From Marinomonas ushuaiensis DSM 15871 (GTDB taxonomy: Bacteria > Pseudomonadota > Gammaproteobacteria > Pseudomonadales > Marinomonadaceae), in the NCBI RefSeq assembly GCF_000521805.1, contig NZ_JAMB01000004.1:166183-230182 (forward strand): a DNA stretch of 64,000 bases. The letters are read 5' to 3'. This document shows, in pieces, positions 37,055 to 46,246 of this stretch (position 1 is the stretch's first letter; each line of letters begins with the position of its first letter). Under the pieces are notes generated by a model. The model was not told where the DNA came from, made no database searches, and saw only the letters and a program-made list of their open reading frames with translations. The translations under genes and the position numbers were made by a program.

Positions 37055-37645
37055 ATGTTAGAAAGTAAAAGTGAGTACTATAATCAGATATTCAAAGACG
37101 TTGTGATGGTACAGGATACGTTGATGAGAGCTGTTTTTGAAAACTGTACCTTTGAATCTTGTGACTTTTCTGAATCGGTATTTGATGGTTGTACCTTTAA
37201 AGACTGTCAGTTTCTTAAATGTAAGCTGACTGCCGTTCGAGTAAAAAATACTAAGTTTTCTGACGTGAAGTTTTATGATTCTAAAGTGTTGGGTGTGGAT
37301 TGGACGAAAGCTTACTGGCGTGGTTTGGACTTAGGGGCTGCATTGTATTTTGAACGTTGTTTGGTTAACGCCTCATCTTTCTATGGGCTAAAACAATCTG
37401 GTATTGTGTTTGATGAATGTCGTGCTCATGATGTGGATTTTAGAGAAGCGACCCTTTCCCGTGGACGCTTTTCTGCAACAGATTTAACCAACAGTTTGTT
37501 TATGAATTCTGATCTATCAAATGCCGATTTTAATGGTGCTACTAATTTCGATATAGACATCACTAAAAATACGCTGAAAGGTGCTACTTTTGATCGTTAT
37601 GAAGCGGTTAGTTTATTGGCATCATTGGGAATTAAACTAATCTAA
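37055..37645 (+). CDS. Pentapeptide-repeat protein, Qnr-like
   Basis: 196 aa from the ATG at 37055, which has GGAAGG five bases upstream; a TTG at 37043 is unlikely. Repeated A/C-[DE]-F-x-x pentapeptides run through most of the protein (CTFESCDFSES, CTFKDCQFLKC, ADFNGATNF). A break near residues 90-115 and a C-terminal DRYEAVSLLASLGIKLI resemble the dimerisation end of Qnr (YQASLLMERLGIAVI). Qnr-type proteins mimic DNA and protect gyrase from quinolones. Marine bacteria are known hosts of chromosomal qnr; resistance activity here is untested. Confidence 0.72.
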   Translation: MLESKSEYYNQIFKDVVMVQDTLMRAVFENCTFESCDFSESVFDGCTFKDCQFLKCKLTAVRVKNTKFSDVKFYDSKVLGVDWTKAYWRGLDLGAALYFERCLVNASSFYGLKQSGIVFDECRAHDVDFREATLSRGRFSATDLTNSLFMNSDLSNADFNGATNFDIDITKNTLKGATFDRYEAVSLLASLGIKLI

Positions 37646-37684
37646 TACGCCTACAAAAGGCAGTGCTAAAAGAAGGAGTCGACT

Positions 37685-38224
37685 ATGTTAAGAAAAGAGA
37701 AAACAGGTTTAGTTATCGTAGATATTCAAGGTAAATTGGCGGAAATCGTTCATGACAGCGAACGCGTTATTGCTAATATCACGAAGCTTATTCAATCTGC
37801 AAAACTGTTAGGTTTGCCTATTCTGTGGTTGGAACAAAACCCAAATAAATTGGGCGAAACGGTTCCTGCGTTGAAAGCCGTCTTAGACTCAGTCCAACCT
37901 ATTTCAAAGTTTACGTTTAGTGCTTGTGGTGAACCTGAATTTGATGCTGCCGTGAAAGAAACGAAAGTAAATACATGGCTTGTTGCTGGAATTGAAGCGC
38001 ATATTTGTGTTTACCAGACAGCGCTTGATTTGATGAATTCGGGCTACATGGTTGAATTAGTGAGCGACTGTATATCATCGCGCTCATTAGAAAATAAAGA
38101 GCTGGCTCTGGCGAAATTAACAAGAAAAGGTGCTGAGATAACGAGTCTAGAAATGAGTTTGTTTGAATTAGTTGGTGATTGTCGTACTGCCGAATTTAGA
38201 GCTGCTTTAAGTTTAATTAAGTAG
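37685..38224 (+). CDS. Isochorismatase-like cysteine hydrolase
   Basis: 179 aa. Catalytic triad D13 (VDIQ), K75 (SKFTF) and C108 (GIEAHICVYQTA) of the isochorismatase/nicotinamidase superfamily. It is closest in layout to YcaC-type hydrolases of unknown substrate. A GGAGTCGACT ribosome binding site is present. It follows the Qnr-like gene by 39 bp and may be co-transcribed. Confidence 0.88.
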   Translation: MLRKEKTGLVIVDIQGKLAEIVHDSERVIANITKLIQSAKLLGLPILWLEQNPNKLGETVPALKAVLDSVQPISKFTFSACGEPEFDAAVKETKVNTWLVAGIEAHICVYQTALDLMNSGYMVELVSDCISSRSLENKELALAKLTRKGAEITSLEMSLFELVGDCRTAEFRAALSLIK

Positions 38225-38318
38225 TAAAAAAAAACAGATAGATTATCCGGATCAAGACGCTTTGTGTTTTAATTCAGATATCTTTTTACAGTGACATCAT
38301 TTCTTTTAGGCAGGCAGC

Positions 38319-38603
38319 ATGAATTTAGATAAATCTAAAAAACGTATCGCAAAGAAAGTAAAAATGGGTTTTAAAGGTTATCCGCAAGTTTCTTTTGCCT
38401 ACTTTGGTGAAACTGCAGAGAAAGCGACGGAAGTCATTGTTACTTTTACGTTAGAAGAAGGCGCAGAACCACAAGAGCAGCGTTTTGCAGGTAAAGAAGA
38501 TGTACGTGAAGATGAAGTGATTCAATCTGCTCTGGTGAAAATCATGGAACGTACTGACGCGAAAACCGTATTGGAAGTCGAAGGTACAGCATTACTTAGT
38601 TAA
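38319..38603 (+). CDS. Conserved hypothetical, 94 aa
   Basis: Small soluble basic-then-acidic protein (MNLDKSKKRIAKKVKMGFKG at the N-terminus). No signal, membrane segment or known motif. An AGGCAGGC ribosome binding site is present. No family recognised. Confidence 0.7.
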   Translation: MNLDKSKKRIAKKVKMGFKGYPQVSFAYFGETAEKATEVIVTFTLEEGAEPQEQRFAGKEDVREDEVIQSALVKIMERTDAKTVLEVEGTALLS

Positions 38604-38677
38604 GCTATGTTATCTACTATTCTTTAGAAGGCATTTAACAAGATAGCAAGGCTTGGCAAATGCTTTTAATCTAATAT

Positions 38678-39469
38678 TTAGTGTTTCTTGAGATAAGCGA
38701 CAGGACTGTTTTCAAATACTTGTTTGAAGGCATAAGTAAAGGCGGAAGGTGAGTTGTAACCAATTTCCAAGGCTATTTCTGTTACCGACATTTCTCCTTG
38801 CTCTAACAAATTGACAGCTTCTAATAAACGTACTTTTTGACGCCATTCTTTAAACCCTACACCCACTTCTTTGTTAAATATGCGAGTAATGGTTCTACTT
38901 GAAATCGCCAATGTTGTTGACCATTCTTCAATGCTTAGTGAATTACTTGGTTCTTTGATTAATTGAGTAATCAATTGGTTCAGTCTTTTATCGGAAGGAA
39001 TTAACAACGATAAGGCATTGTTTGATTGCAAAGCTAACTGGTCAATCAGTACTTGTATAAGTCGCTGTTCGGTTTTGTCTAAGACTTGTTTGTGGCTAAT
39101 ATTACCAATGGAGAGAATCAACTCTCGAGCTAATGGCGTAATGTCTAATACCTTATTTTTATCACTCATCTTAGCGACAACGTCTGGTCTAAAGTACAAG
39201 CTATGAAATTTTGCCCCGATGGGCGCTGTTATACGATGATCACAAGTGGGTGCTAACCAGACAGCTTTTTGTGGTGGCACCAACATGATTTGGTTTTGAT
39301 ATTCCACATGCAAAATTCCTTTTGAAGCATACATAAGCTGGTACCAGCTATGGTGATGAAGTGGGCCTTGGTAGCCGGCTGGCATGTCGATTTTTCGGGT
39401 GATAATAAATTTATCACCTGAATTGTTGATTTGTTCATTGGCAGAAAGGGCATTTGTATATATTTGCAT
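38678..39469 (-). CDS. AraC-family regulator with cupin sensor
   Basis: 263 aa. N-terminal cupin (HHHSWYQLMYASKGILHVEY), C-terminal double HTH (LAISSRTITRIFNKEVGVGF; VTEIALEIGYNSPSAFTYAF). Divergent from an MFS gene 141 bp away, which it probably controls. The effector is unknown. Confidence 0.88.
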   Translation of the reverse strand: MQIYTNALSANEQINNSGDKFIITRKIDMPAGYQGPLHHHSWYQLMYASKGILHVEYQNQIMLVPPQKAVWLAPTCDHRITAPIGAKFHSLYFRPDVVAKMSDKNKVLDITPLARELILSIGNISHKQVLDKTEQRLIQVLIDQLALQSNNALSLLIPSDKRLNQLITQLIKEPSNSLSIEEWSTTLAISSRTITRIFNKEVGVGFKEWRQKVRLLEAVNLLEQGEMSVTEIALEIGYNSPSAFTYAFKQVFENSPVAYLKKH

Positions 39470-39610
39470 ATTTTATTATTACGTATTTGTCGTTTTATCG
39501 ATGATTGTAGTCATATTATAGAAAGTAAGACGAAAAACTAACTGATAAACTGTGCAATATCAAATGTAATCATTCTTTCAATATAAGCGCTTTAAACAAG
39601 AGATATTGCT

Positions 39611-40855
39611 ATGTCGGATAATCAACACCTTGATTTATCACAGTCGTCACGGAATTCGGCAGCGGGACTGCAATCAGATAAACCTCTCAAATCATGGCAA
39701 ACACCTAAGCATTTACTTATGTTGGTATCGATTGTAGTGCCAATCGCGTTCGCCAGCTGGCAAGCTTTGCTTAATAATTTTGTTATTGAGAAGGCCAGTT
39801 TTACAGGTGCTGAAATCGGCTTATTGCAAAGTGTGCGTGAAATACCTGGCTTCTTAGCGTTTACTGCTATTTTTATTTTGCTGTTTATTCGAGAGCAAAG
39901 CTTCATGCTTTTGTCTCTCATCATGTTGGCTGTTGGTGTGGCGATTACAGGATTTTATCCTTCGGTGGCGGGACTGTTATGCACGACATTATTAATGTCT
40001 GTTGGCTTTCATTATTTTGAAACACTCAAGCAGTCATTGTCTTTGCAATGGTTAACCAGAGAAGAGGCACCAGAAGCGCTGGGCAAGTTCATTTCGATTG
40101 GCGCGCTAGCGTCTTTGATAACCTATTCTGCCTTATGGTTATTGCTTGAAGTGGTTCAGCTTGATTATAAGTGGGTATATTTAATCGCTGGCGGCGCGGC
40201 TTTGGCTCTTGTTTTGTTTATTTGTGTGGCTTTCCCACGTTTTGAAGCAAAAATACCACAGAACAAAAAACTGCTATTACGCAAACGTTATTGGCTCTAT
40301 TACGCATTGACCTTTATGAGTGGGGCAAGGCGTCAAATATTCGTCGTTTTTGCTGGCTTTTTAATGGTAGAAAAATTTGGTTATTCAGCATCAGACATTA
40401 CCTTGTTGTTCTTGATAAATTATTTGTTTAATTGGATTTTTGCTAAACGAATTGGGCGTTTGATTGGTCGTTTTGGTGAGCAAAAAGCACTGGTTTTGGA
40501 ATATATAGGTTTGGTTTTTGTATTTGTTGGTTATGCGTTTGTTGATTCCGCTATGTTGGCAGGTAGTTTATATGTCATTGATCATTTGTTCTTCGCACTC
40601 GCATTGGCAATTAAAACCTATCTACAGAAAATTGCAGACCCAGCGGATATGGCATCTACTGCAGGTGTATCTTTTACTATCAGTCACATTGCTGCGGTTG
40701 TTATTCCTGTGACCTTTGGACTTATTTGGTTGGTGTCGCCAGCGAGTGTCTTCTTAGCTGGCGCATTAATGGCTGTCGTGTCTTTGATATTGGCGTTTAA
40801 TATTCCGAATAAACCTGAAGAGGGCAATGAAGTGCGTCGTTTCCGTTGGTCTTAA
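39611..40855 (+). CDS. MFS transporter
   Basis: 414 aa with about 12 membrane segments after a hydrophilic N-terminal 35 residues. It is of an unusual MFS branch: FASWQALLNNFVIEKASFTG near the start and a central ARRQIFVVFAGFLMVEKFGY. Divergent from the AraC regulator. Substrate unknown. Confidence 0.82.
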   Translation: MSDNQHLDLSQSSRNSAAGLQSDKPLKSWQTPKHLLMLVSIVVPIAFASWQALLNNFVIEKASFTGAEIGLLQSVREIPGFLAFTAIFILLFIREQSFMLLSLIMLAVGVAITGFYPSVAGLLCTTLLMSVGFHYFETLKQSLSLQWLTREEAPEALGKFISIGALASLITYSALWLLLEVVQLDYKWVYLIAGGAALALVLFICVAFPRFEAKIPQNKKLLLRKRYWLYYALTFMSGARRQIFVVFAGFLMVEKFGYSASDITLLFLINYLFNWIFAKRIGRLIGRFGEQKALVLEYIGLVFVFVGYAFVDSAMLAGSLYVIDHLFFALALAIKTYLQKIADPADMASTAGVSFTISHIAAVVIPVTFGLIWLVSPASVFLAGALMAVVSLILAFNIPNKPEEGNEVRRFRWS

Positions 40856-40966
40856 AAGAGTATGAAAGGAACCTTACACAGTAAAGCACCAAAAATTAAT
40901 GCTGTAAGGGCTGACGATATTAAGCTTCGATAGTTTAGGGAAGTTTTCAATGAAACATCTCCTTGT

Positions 40967-41260
40967 TTAAATTTTGGATGTTCGCCATTGATACGAATTT
41001 TTTTGGCGGTTAAATAATCCGCGGTGATCTCGAAACGTTTTTTCTTTAATCCAAAATTCTGACACTAATTTATCTAGTTTTGACTGTGTTAAGTCTAATG
41101 GGTCAACGCGTATAAGTGCCGAGACCGCCTTGTGTTGCTGTGCTGCCTTCCCACCAAGATCCGCCTGCTAATACTGAAATATCAATTGAGAAAGACAAAT
41201 ATCTTGGGTCAACCTTAGCGATTGGCGTCATACTATTAAGACTGAGAGAAACGGTTTTAT
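40967..41260 (-). pseudogene. Frameshifted glycoside-hydrolase-like relic
   Basis: The minus strand reads VDPRYLSFSIDISVLAGGSW then WEGSTATQGGLGT in one frame. It hits a stop at 41103 and continues RVDPLDLTQSKLDKLVSEFW in the next frame until TAA at 40967. The pattern resembles the N-terminus of family 79 (heparanase-like) glycosidases. Only the first 70-100 residues survive. Family assignment is tentative; that it is a broken gene is well supported. Confidence 0.45.
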
Positions 41261-41432
41261 GTTGTTTTTTGATATTTCTACCGTAATTCCATGAACGGAC
41301 TAGTCTATTATTAAGTAAGGTACGTATTCCTAAGATAAAGGTTTGTAATAGACAGCAATAAGAGTGTGACAGTTTTATAGTTTTGTTTATTCGTAATATT
41401 GAGTTTTTGAAGTGATTCATAAGGGTATCAAT

Positions 41433-41957
41433 ATGAAATATATTGTTTGGATGCTGGCTTTTTTATTAGCTGGTTGTACGAGTGCGCCTAAAAATATAGA
41501 CCCAGTGACACAGTTTCAATTAGAACGCTATCTTGGCACCTGGTATGAAATAGTTCGACAAGACCATGCTTTTGAAGAAGGTTTGTCGGAAGTAACAGCC
41601 ACTTATACTCAACGAGAAGATGGTGGTGTTGGTGTATTAAATCGAGGCTACTCTGTTGAAGAAAAAGATTGGCGAGAAGCAAAAGGGCGAGCGTATTTCG
41701 TTGATTCTTCCGATGTCGGTCATTTAAAGGTATCTTTCTTTGGTCCTTTTTATGGCGCTTATGTGATTTTTGAGCTGGATAAAAAAGATTACCAGTACGC
41801 CATGATATCTGGCCCTAGTAGAGAGTTTTTCTGGTTAATGTCTAGAACGCCGACCATGCCAGTAGACATACAGAAACGCTTATTAGCAAAAGCGGAAGCG
41901 TTAGGATTCCAAATGGATAAATTGGTATATGTGAAACACACAGGCCAGTATAAATAA
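41433..41957 (+). CDS. blc: Outer-membrane lipocalin (Blc-like)
   Basis: 174 aa from the ATG at 41433, which has AAGGG eight bases upstream; a GTG at 41412 is unlikely. Lipoprotein signal with LLAGC. The lipocalin signature YLGTWYEIVRQDH lies near the mature N-terminus, and FFWLMSRTP is the second conserved block. Blc-type lipocalins bind fatty acids or lysophospholipids and are stress-induced. Convergent with the next gene, 7 bp apart. Confidence 0.9.
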   Translation: MKYIVWMLAFLLAGCTSAPKNIDPVTQFQLERYLGTWYEIVRQDHAFEEGLSEVTATYTQREDGGVGVLNRGYSVEEKDWREAKGRAYFVDSSDVGHLKVSFFGPFYGAYVIFELDKKDYQYAMISGPSREFFWLMSRTPTMPVDIQKRLLAKAEALGFQMDKLVYVKHTGQYK

Positions 41958-41964
41958 AGGCGGT

Positions 41965-42507
41965 TTAGAATAGCGTGCAAGTGACAGAATTTTTAGCATT
42001 ACTACAAACTGATGCATAGGCTTCTGGATCTTGAATTAAAGCATAATGAGCGTCTGAATCTCGGCATGAAGCAATAAAGGCTGCATATCTTTTGTCAAAA
42101 TTGCCTTTGGTGATCTCAGCTTGGAGTATTGAGTTTTCATCTCTGAATTGTTCTTCGAGGGCATCTTTCTTTAAATATTGAATTTGATACGTCAGTTCAT
42201 TGAATTTATGGCGCATTTGGTGGCAATAGTGGCTGTTTGGTTTGGTTTCAGAGCATTCCGTCATGCTAGTACCAAGTTCTGCTCTGGCCGCTTCGTAACG
42301 TCTCAAATTATTTTGGGCTTTATTGGTTTGAGCGTTGGTACGATCTGCTTGTCTCGATAATTTGTTGAGTTTAGTTTTAGCGTTATCTAGGCGCTCTTCC
42401 ATTACAAGGCAATGTTGGCCGAAAGAGATTAGATCATTACTATGGGCTAGATTGATAACACTGCACCCTAAAATAAAAATGCTCGATGTTATGATTGAAT
42501 TGCTCAT
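41965..42507 (-). CDS. Exported coiled-coil protein of unknown function
   Basis: 180 aa with a signal peptide ending near LAHS-ND (23). Residues 35-75 are a predicted coiled coil (MEERLDNAKTKLNKLSRQAD). Six Cys in the mature part suggest periplasmic disulfides. No family recognised. Confidence 0.65.
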   Translation of the reverse strand: MSNSIITSSIFILGCSVINLAHSNDLISFGQHCLVMEERLDNAKTKLNKLSRQADRTNAQTNKAQNNLRRYEAARAELGTSMTECSETKPNSHYCHQMRHKFNELTYQIQYLKKDALEEQFRDENSILQAEITKGNFDKRYAAFIASCRDSDAHYALIQDPEAYASVCSNAKNSVTCTLF

Positions 42508-42848
42508 AAAGTATATCGCCTGTTTAATTGAACTTTTTTAATGAGAGTGTAGTGAAGAGCAAGGTATGATAATACGGCATGTCTTGTCGTTTTTGGAAGA
42601 CGATTCGAAACACAATTATTCATCATAAGTCAGATTGTTTTGGTTTCAATGTAAATAAAGCTATCTATCTGATGGCCATCCCTATATAATTCACGCTCAA
42701 GCTAGAAAGAAGTCTCTAATTAAAAACTCTGCTATACGTTGTTTTATTCATAATTCCTCGTCCTGAAGTTTCTAAGTAAAAGTCTGATTTTTTTGCAATC
42801 TTCGCCTTATTTTGAGGCGGCTAATATTTTAATACTCAGGTAATAATT
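42508..42848 (+). promoter_or_regulatory. Cold-shock gene upstream region and likely long 5' UTR
   Basis: 341 bp without a gene. cspA-family mRNAs carry 100-160 nt structured leaders, and the T/A-rich 42700-42848 would fit, but the start site is not determined. AGG nine bases before the ATG is the only ribosome binding signal. Confidence 0.35.
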
Positions 42849-43058
42849 ATGTCTAATACAGTAAAAGGAACCGTTAAGTGGTTCAACGAAACTAAAGGTT
42901 TTGGTTTCATCGAGCAAGAATCTGGTCCAGATGTTTTCGCACATTTCAGCGCGATCGTTAGTGATGGATTCAAAACTTTGGCTGAAGGCCAACAAGTTGA
43001 GTTCGTTGTTACTGCTGGCCAAAAAGGTCCTCAAGCAGAAAATATTACAGTTATCTAA
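42849..43058 (+). CDS. Cold-shock protein, CspA family
   Basis: 69-aa single CSD domain. RNP1 KGFGFIEQ and RNP2 VFAHFS are intact after [17 protein letters not shown] chaperone acting in cold shock or growth transition. Strong terminator at 43081. Confidence 0.95.
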   Translation: MSNTVKGTVKWFNETKGFGFIEQESGPDVFAHFSAIVSDGFKTLAEGQQVEFVVTAGQKGPQAENITVI

Positions 43059-43080
43059 TTTTTTAGCTAATAGAATATTT

Positions 43081-43117
43081 AAAAAAAGGTAAGTTCTTCG
43101 GAGCTTACCTTTTTTTT
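43081..43117 (+). terminator. Terminator after csp
   Basis: AAGGTAAG...CTTACCTT with a TTCG-type loop (GTTCTTCGGAGC) and eight T. Confidence 0.9.
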
Positions 43118-43298
43118 GTCTAAAATTTGTACCTCTCAAAAGAGGGATGGCACTACGACTTTTCTGATTCGTTAATGGGTTTACCTACTTTATCCCTATT
43201 GATTAGAAATAAGCACTTATTGAGACATGAGGCTGTAGTGTGTAATAAATGTCGTTTCATTACGTCTTATATCTATAACCTTAATAAGGAGTAGCATT

Positions 43299-43787
43299 AT
43301 GAATCGTCGACATTTTTTCGTCACAACAGCTTGTGTGATAGCTGGAGCAAAGTACTTTTCTACCTCGCTAATTGCAAAAGAACTGACTTCAGGTTCAACG
43401 TTTGAAGTGGTTTATACCAAAGAGCAATGGCAAGAAAAATTAAACGACTTTGAATACCAAGTTATGAGAGAAGAAGGCACAGAGCGTGCTGGTAGTAGCC
43501 CATTGCTTCATGAAAAACGAGCAGGAGTTTATGACTGCAAAGGATGTGAGCTACCTCTTTATGACGCAAGTACAAAATACGACAGCAGAACAGGGTGGCC
43601 AAGCTTTTATCAAAGTTTACCAAATGCAGTTGAGACAAAAGCCGATAACAGTTTCTTTATGAGCCGTACTGAAGTGCATTGCCGCCGTTGTGGAAGTCAT
43701 TTAGGTCATATTTTTGATGATGGTCCACAGCCAACAGGTAAGCGTCATTGTTTGAATGGAGTTTCTTTGGTGTTCCGCGAAGCGTAA
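43299..43787 (+). CDS. msrB: Exported methionine-R-sulfoxide reductase
   Basis: 162 aa. The N-terminal MNRRHFFVTTACVIAGAK is a Tat-like or Sec signal (RR pair before a hydrophobic stretch), so the enzyme should act outside the cytoplasm. The zinc site is two CxxC (CKGC near 80; CRRC near 129). Catalytic Cys is in RHCLNGVSL near the C-terminus. It reduces Met-R-sulfoxide; the resolving reductant in the periplasm is not encoded nearby. Stand-alone gene. Confidence 0.92.
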   Translation: MNRRHFFVTTACVIAGAKYFSTSLIAKELTSGSTFEVVYTKEQWQEKLNDFEYQVMREEGTERAGSSPLLHEKRAGVYDCKGCELPLYDASTKYDSRTGWPSFYQSLPNAVETKADNSFFMSRTEVHCRRCGSHLGHIFDDGPQPTGKRHCLNGVSLVFREA

Positions 43788-43816
43788 TAAGCTTCGCCCA
43801 GCGAGTGAAGCTTTAT

Positions 43817-44977
43817 TTATTTTGATCGTTTCATACTAAGATACACAGTGACCATGGCGATAAAGATGGCGGGCAGCATCAGCATATTTAATATCTCCCA
43901 TCCAAATAAACTCTGCCAATAACCTGCCAGAATACTTGCCACGGCGGAAGAGCCAAAAACCAGAAAGTCATTTAAACCTTGTGTTTTTGCTTTATCAGCA
44001 GGTTGGTAAGTTTGTGTGAGTAGGTTGGTTGCACCAATAAAAGTGAAGTTCCAACCTATGCCCAAGAAGACTAATGCTGTCCAAAAATACCAATAAGAAG
44101 TGCCAAATTGGTTTAACAAAATACAGGCGATAAGCAATATACAACCAGCTTGGACAATACGACTCGTACCGAACTTTTTAATTAAATGGCCGGTAAAAAA
44201 AGACGGTGCAAACATACCTAATACGTGCCATTGAATAACACTGGCTGTATGCCCAAAATGAAACCCATGACCATGCATAGCGAGCGGTGTGGCCGTCATG
44301 ATTAATACCATTACTGCATAGCCAATTGCGCCTGATGTGATCGAGGCGATTAGAACGGGCTGACGAAGTAATTCAGCGTAAGAGCGCGGTGTTCCTGTTT
44401 GTTCTTCGATGCTGGCTTTTTTAAGCGGTAACACAGCAACCAGAACTGTGGTTATAGCATATAGGATGAAGAGAGCGGCAAAGGCGCCAATGTATTGTGT
44501 GTCTGGAATAATGTACTCGGACCAAACTGCTAGATTAGGACCAAGTACAGCCGCTAAAATACCGCCTCCCATAATCAAACTAATGGCTTGTGGGCCTTTA
44601 CCCTCCGGACAGTTCTCGACTGCCGCAAAACGATATTGTTGACCAATACCAATAGCAACACCCAATAAAAAAGTTGAAGCGCAGAACAGCCAAAAGTCAC
44701 TGTGTAATAAGGCGTAATAAGCTAACGCTGCACCAAACAGTCCAATAGTGTTCCCTATCAAAAAAACGATTTTTCTGCCCAGTAAACGAACTAATAAAGC
44801 GGCAGGCAAGGTTGCACTCATTAAACCTACAAATTGCAGTGCGACAGGAACCGTTGCTAAGTCTGTCGATGGGCTGATTTTGTGACCAATTAATGCGGTG
44901 ACAGAAACGAGTAGAATATTTCCTGTAATTAATAGCGCTTGCCCAAGAGATAATCCCCAAACCGTTAAACCTAACAT
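43817..44977 (-). CDS. MFS transporter
   Basis: 386 aa, 12 membrane segments. LGVAIGIGQQYRFAAVENCP and the C-terminal QGLNDFLVFGSSAVASILAG are typical of a YbcL/ 'MFS_1' branch with a short central loop. Substrate unknown. Convergent with msrB. Confidence 0.85.
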   Translation of the reverse strand: MLGLTVWGLSLGQALLITGNILLVSVTALIGHKISPSTDLATVPVALQFVGLMSATLPAALLVRLLGRKIVFLIGNTIGLFGAALAYYALLHSDFWLFCASTFLLGVAIGIGQQYRFAAVENCPEGKGPQAISLIMGGGILAAVLGPNLAVWSEYIIPDTQYIGAFAALFILYAITTVLVAVLPLKKASIEEQTGTPRSYAELLRQPVLIASITSGAIGYAVMVLIMTATPLAMHGHGFHFGHTASVIQWHVLGMFAPSFFTGHLIKKFGTSRIVQAGCILLIACILLNQFGTSYWYFWTALVFLGIGWNFTFIGATNLLTQTYQPADKAKTQGLNDFLVFGSSAVASILAGYWQSLFGWEILNMLMLPAIFIAMVTVYLSMKRSK

Positions 44978-45124
44978 TTACTATCCTTTGGTGAATTAAT
45001 TTTGCGCTTAAAACGTATGTTTAGAATTAATAATCTCATGCTAACACAGCTAAGTTAAATAGCTTCGATGACTTTAATTCCTGTGATGATGAATGAGTTT
45101 AATTAAGAAGTAGATAGGGATAAA

Positions 45125-45165
45125 AATACCTCCTCACTTATTCTTCAAATAAGTGAGGAGGTATT
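45125..45165 (-). terminator. 18-bp perfect hairpin, probable terminator
   Basis: Arms 45125-45142 and 45148-45165 (AATACCTCCTCACTTATT and its exact complement), loop CTTCA. On the minus strand TTTTA follows, so it probably terminates the gene ending at 45199. Confidence 0.75.
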
Positions 45166-45198
45166 GGTTGCGGTATCGTTTTATTGGCACAGAAAAGA

Positions 45199-45987
45199 TT
45201 ATAAGTTACGTAAGTATGAGTTGATAAACTGCGGTTGATTAGGCTCCGTTGGCGCTATTTTAAAATTAAGTACTTTATCCTTTTTGCGTAATTTTAACGT
45301 ATCTGTAAAATCGCAATGAACTGCATTGAATTGAGATACTTGAGTTTTGAATTGGTTGTTTTGTTCGCACATTTTTGCTATTTCGTGGCCTACTTGAGCA
45401 CAAAATGAACCAACTGAATATTTTTTCAGATCTGCATCAGAGACCTTTTTCCAATCGATACTTGATTGAATAGGAAGTTCACATTTTACTAAAACCTCTT
45501 TATCTACATCAAGAATACTTTGCTGTTGGCTCGTAACATGCTTCTCACGGTTAAAAGCCGCAAGTTTTGCCTGCAAACCTTTATTTAGTTGCTGTTCATA
45601 CTGAGCTAATAGATTTTTAGTAATGATAGGGTCTGTATTTTCCGTTTTTTCTAGGTAAATGCTTTTTCGGCTATCAGGTATATATAATTCATATGAGCAG
45701 CAACCATAGTTATCATCAACGCTAACCAGTGCGCGTTCGCTGCCGTCGAATGTGTATTTGTAGGCTTTTTTGTTGCCATGTTGTTTGTAAGTAGTCAAAA
45801 AAACCACATCATCAATACTATGATTTATGCCTGTAATTTTGAGCAAAGCTTGTTTTTTATCTAATGTCGGTACGATCACAACCGTGATGCCTTCGTAAGA
45901 ACTGAGTTCGATTGGGTATTTTACTAAGTCTAATGCTGCAACAGTATGAGATAAAAAAATACCAATGATGAGTAAGATGCCTTTCAT
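45199..45987 (-). CDS. Exported protein of unknown function
   Basis: 262 aa with a signal peptide (MKGILLIIGIFLSHTVAA, cleavage near 18). Mature part: an N-terminal beta-rich region with DDNYGCCSYELYIPD, then a helical region with further Cys (VKCELPIQ; FCAQVGHEIAKMCEQ; HCDF). Likely periplasmic and disulfide-rich. No family recognised. Confidence 0.65.
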   Translation of the reverse strand: MKGILLIIGIFLSHTVAALDLVKYPIELSSYEGITVVIVPTLDKKQALLKITGINHSIDDVVFLTTYKQHGNKKAYKYTFDGSERALVSVDDNYGCCSYELYIPDSRKSIYLEKTENTDPIITKNLLAQYEQQLNKGLQAKLAAFNREKHVTSQQQSILDVDKEVLVKCELPIQSSIDWKKVSDADLKKYSVGSFCAQVGHEIAKMCEQNNQFKTQVSQFNAVHCDFTDTLKLRKKDKVLNFKIAPTEPNQPQFINSYLRNL

Positions 45988-46173
45988 GTTTAGTCCTTTG
46001 ATTTGAATTTTGGTAGGCGCTTTATATCACTGATAGCCTTGTATGAAAAGGATGTATGTCATTGATGAATTGGTGCTTTATAAGGTTTTAAGAGGTATAT
46101 AAGGAATGGGATGGAATAATGATGTTTTCTATTTTTCTTTTGTAACTTACGGAATGGTAATTTTTTTAAATAA

Positions 46174-46201
46174 AAAAAGATCACGTCATAGTGATCTTTT
46201 T
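46174..46201 (-). terminator. Terminator after hpxO
   Basis: AAAAAGATCAC-GTCATA-GTGATCTTTTT, 11-bp stem, functional on either strand. Confidence 0.88.
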
Positions 46202-46246
46202 ATGGGTAGGAAATAAGGCCTTCCTTTGAAATTAATTTTATTTTTT

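Noticed and set aside
41103..41420. 105-codon minus-strand frame as an intact gene
   Set aside because: Homology-like sequence continues in another frame past its stop, and the N-terminal part looks non-coding; treated as a pseudogene.
42807..43139. Minus-strand 110-codon frame over the cold-shock gene
   Set aside because: Shadow of csp and its terminator.
45125..45165. 18-bp hairpin as a mobile element end
   Set aside because: Single copy, located right after a gene and followed by T-run on that strand; a terminator explains it.
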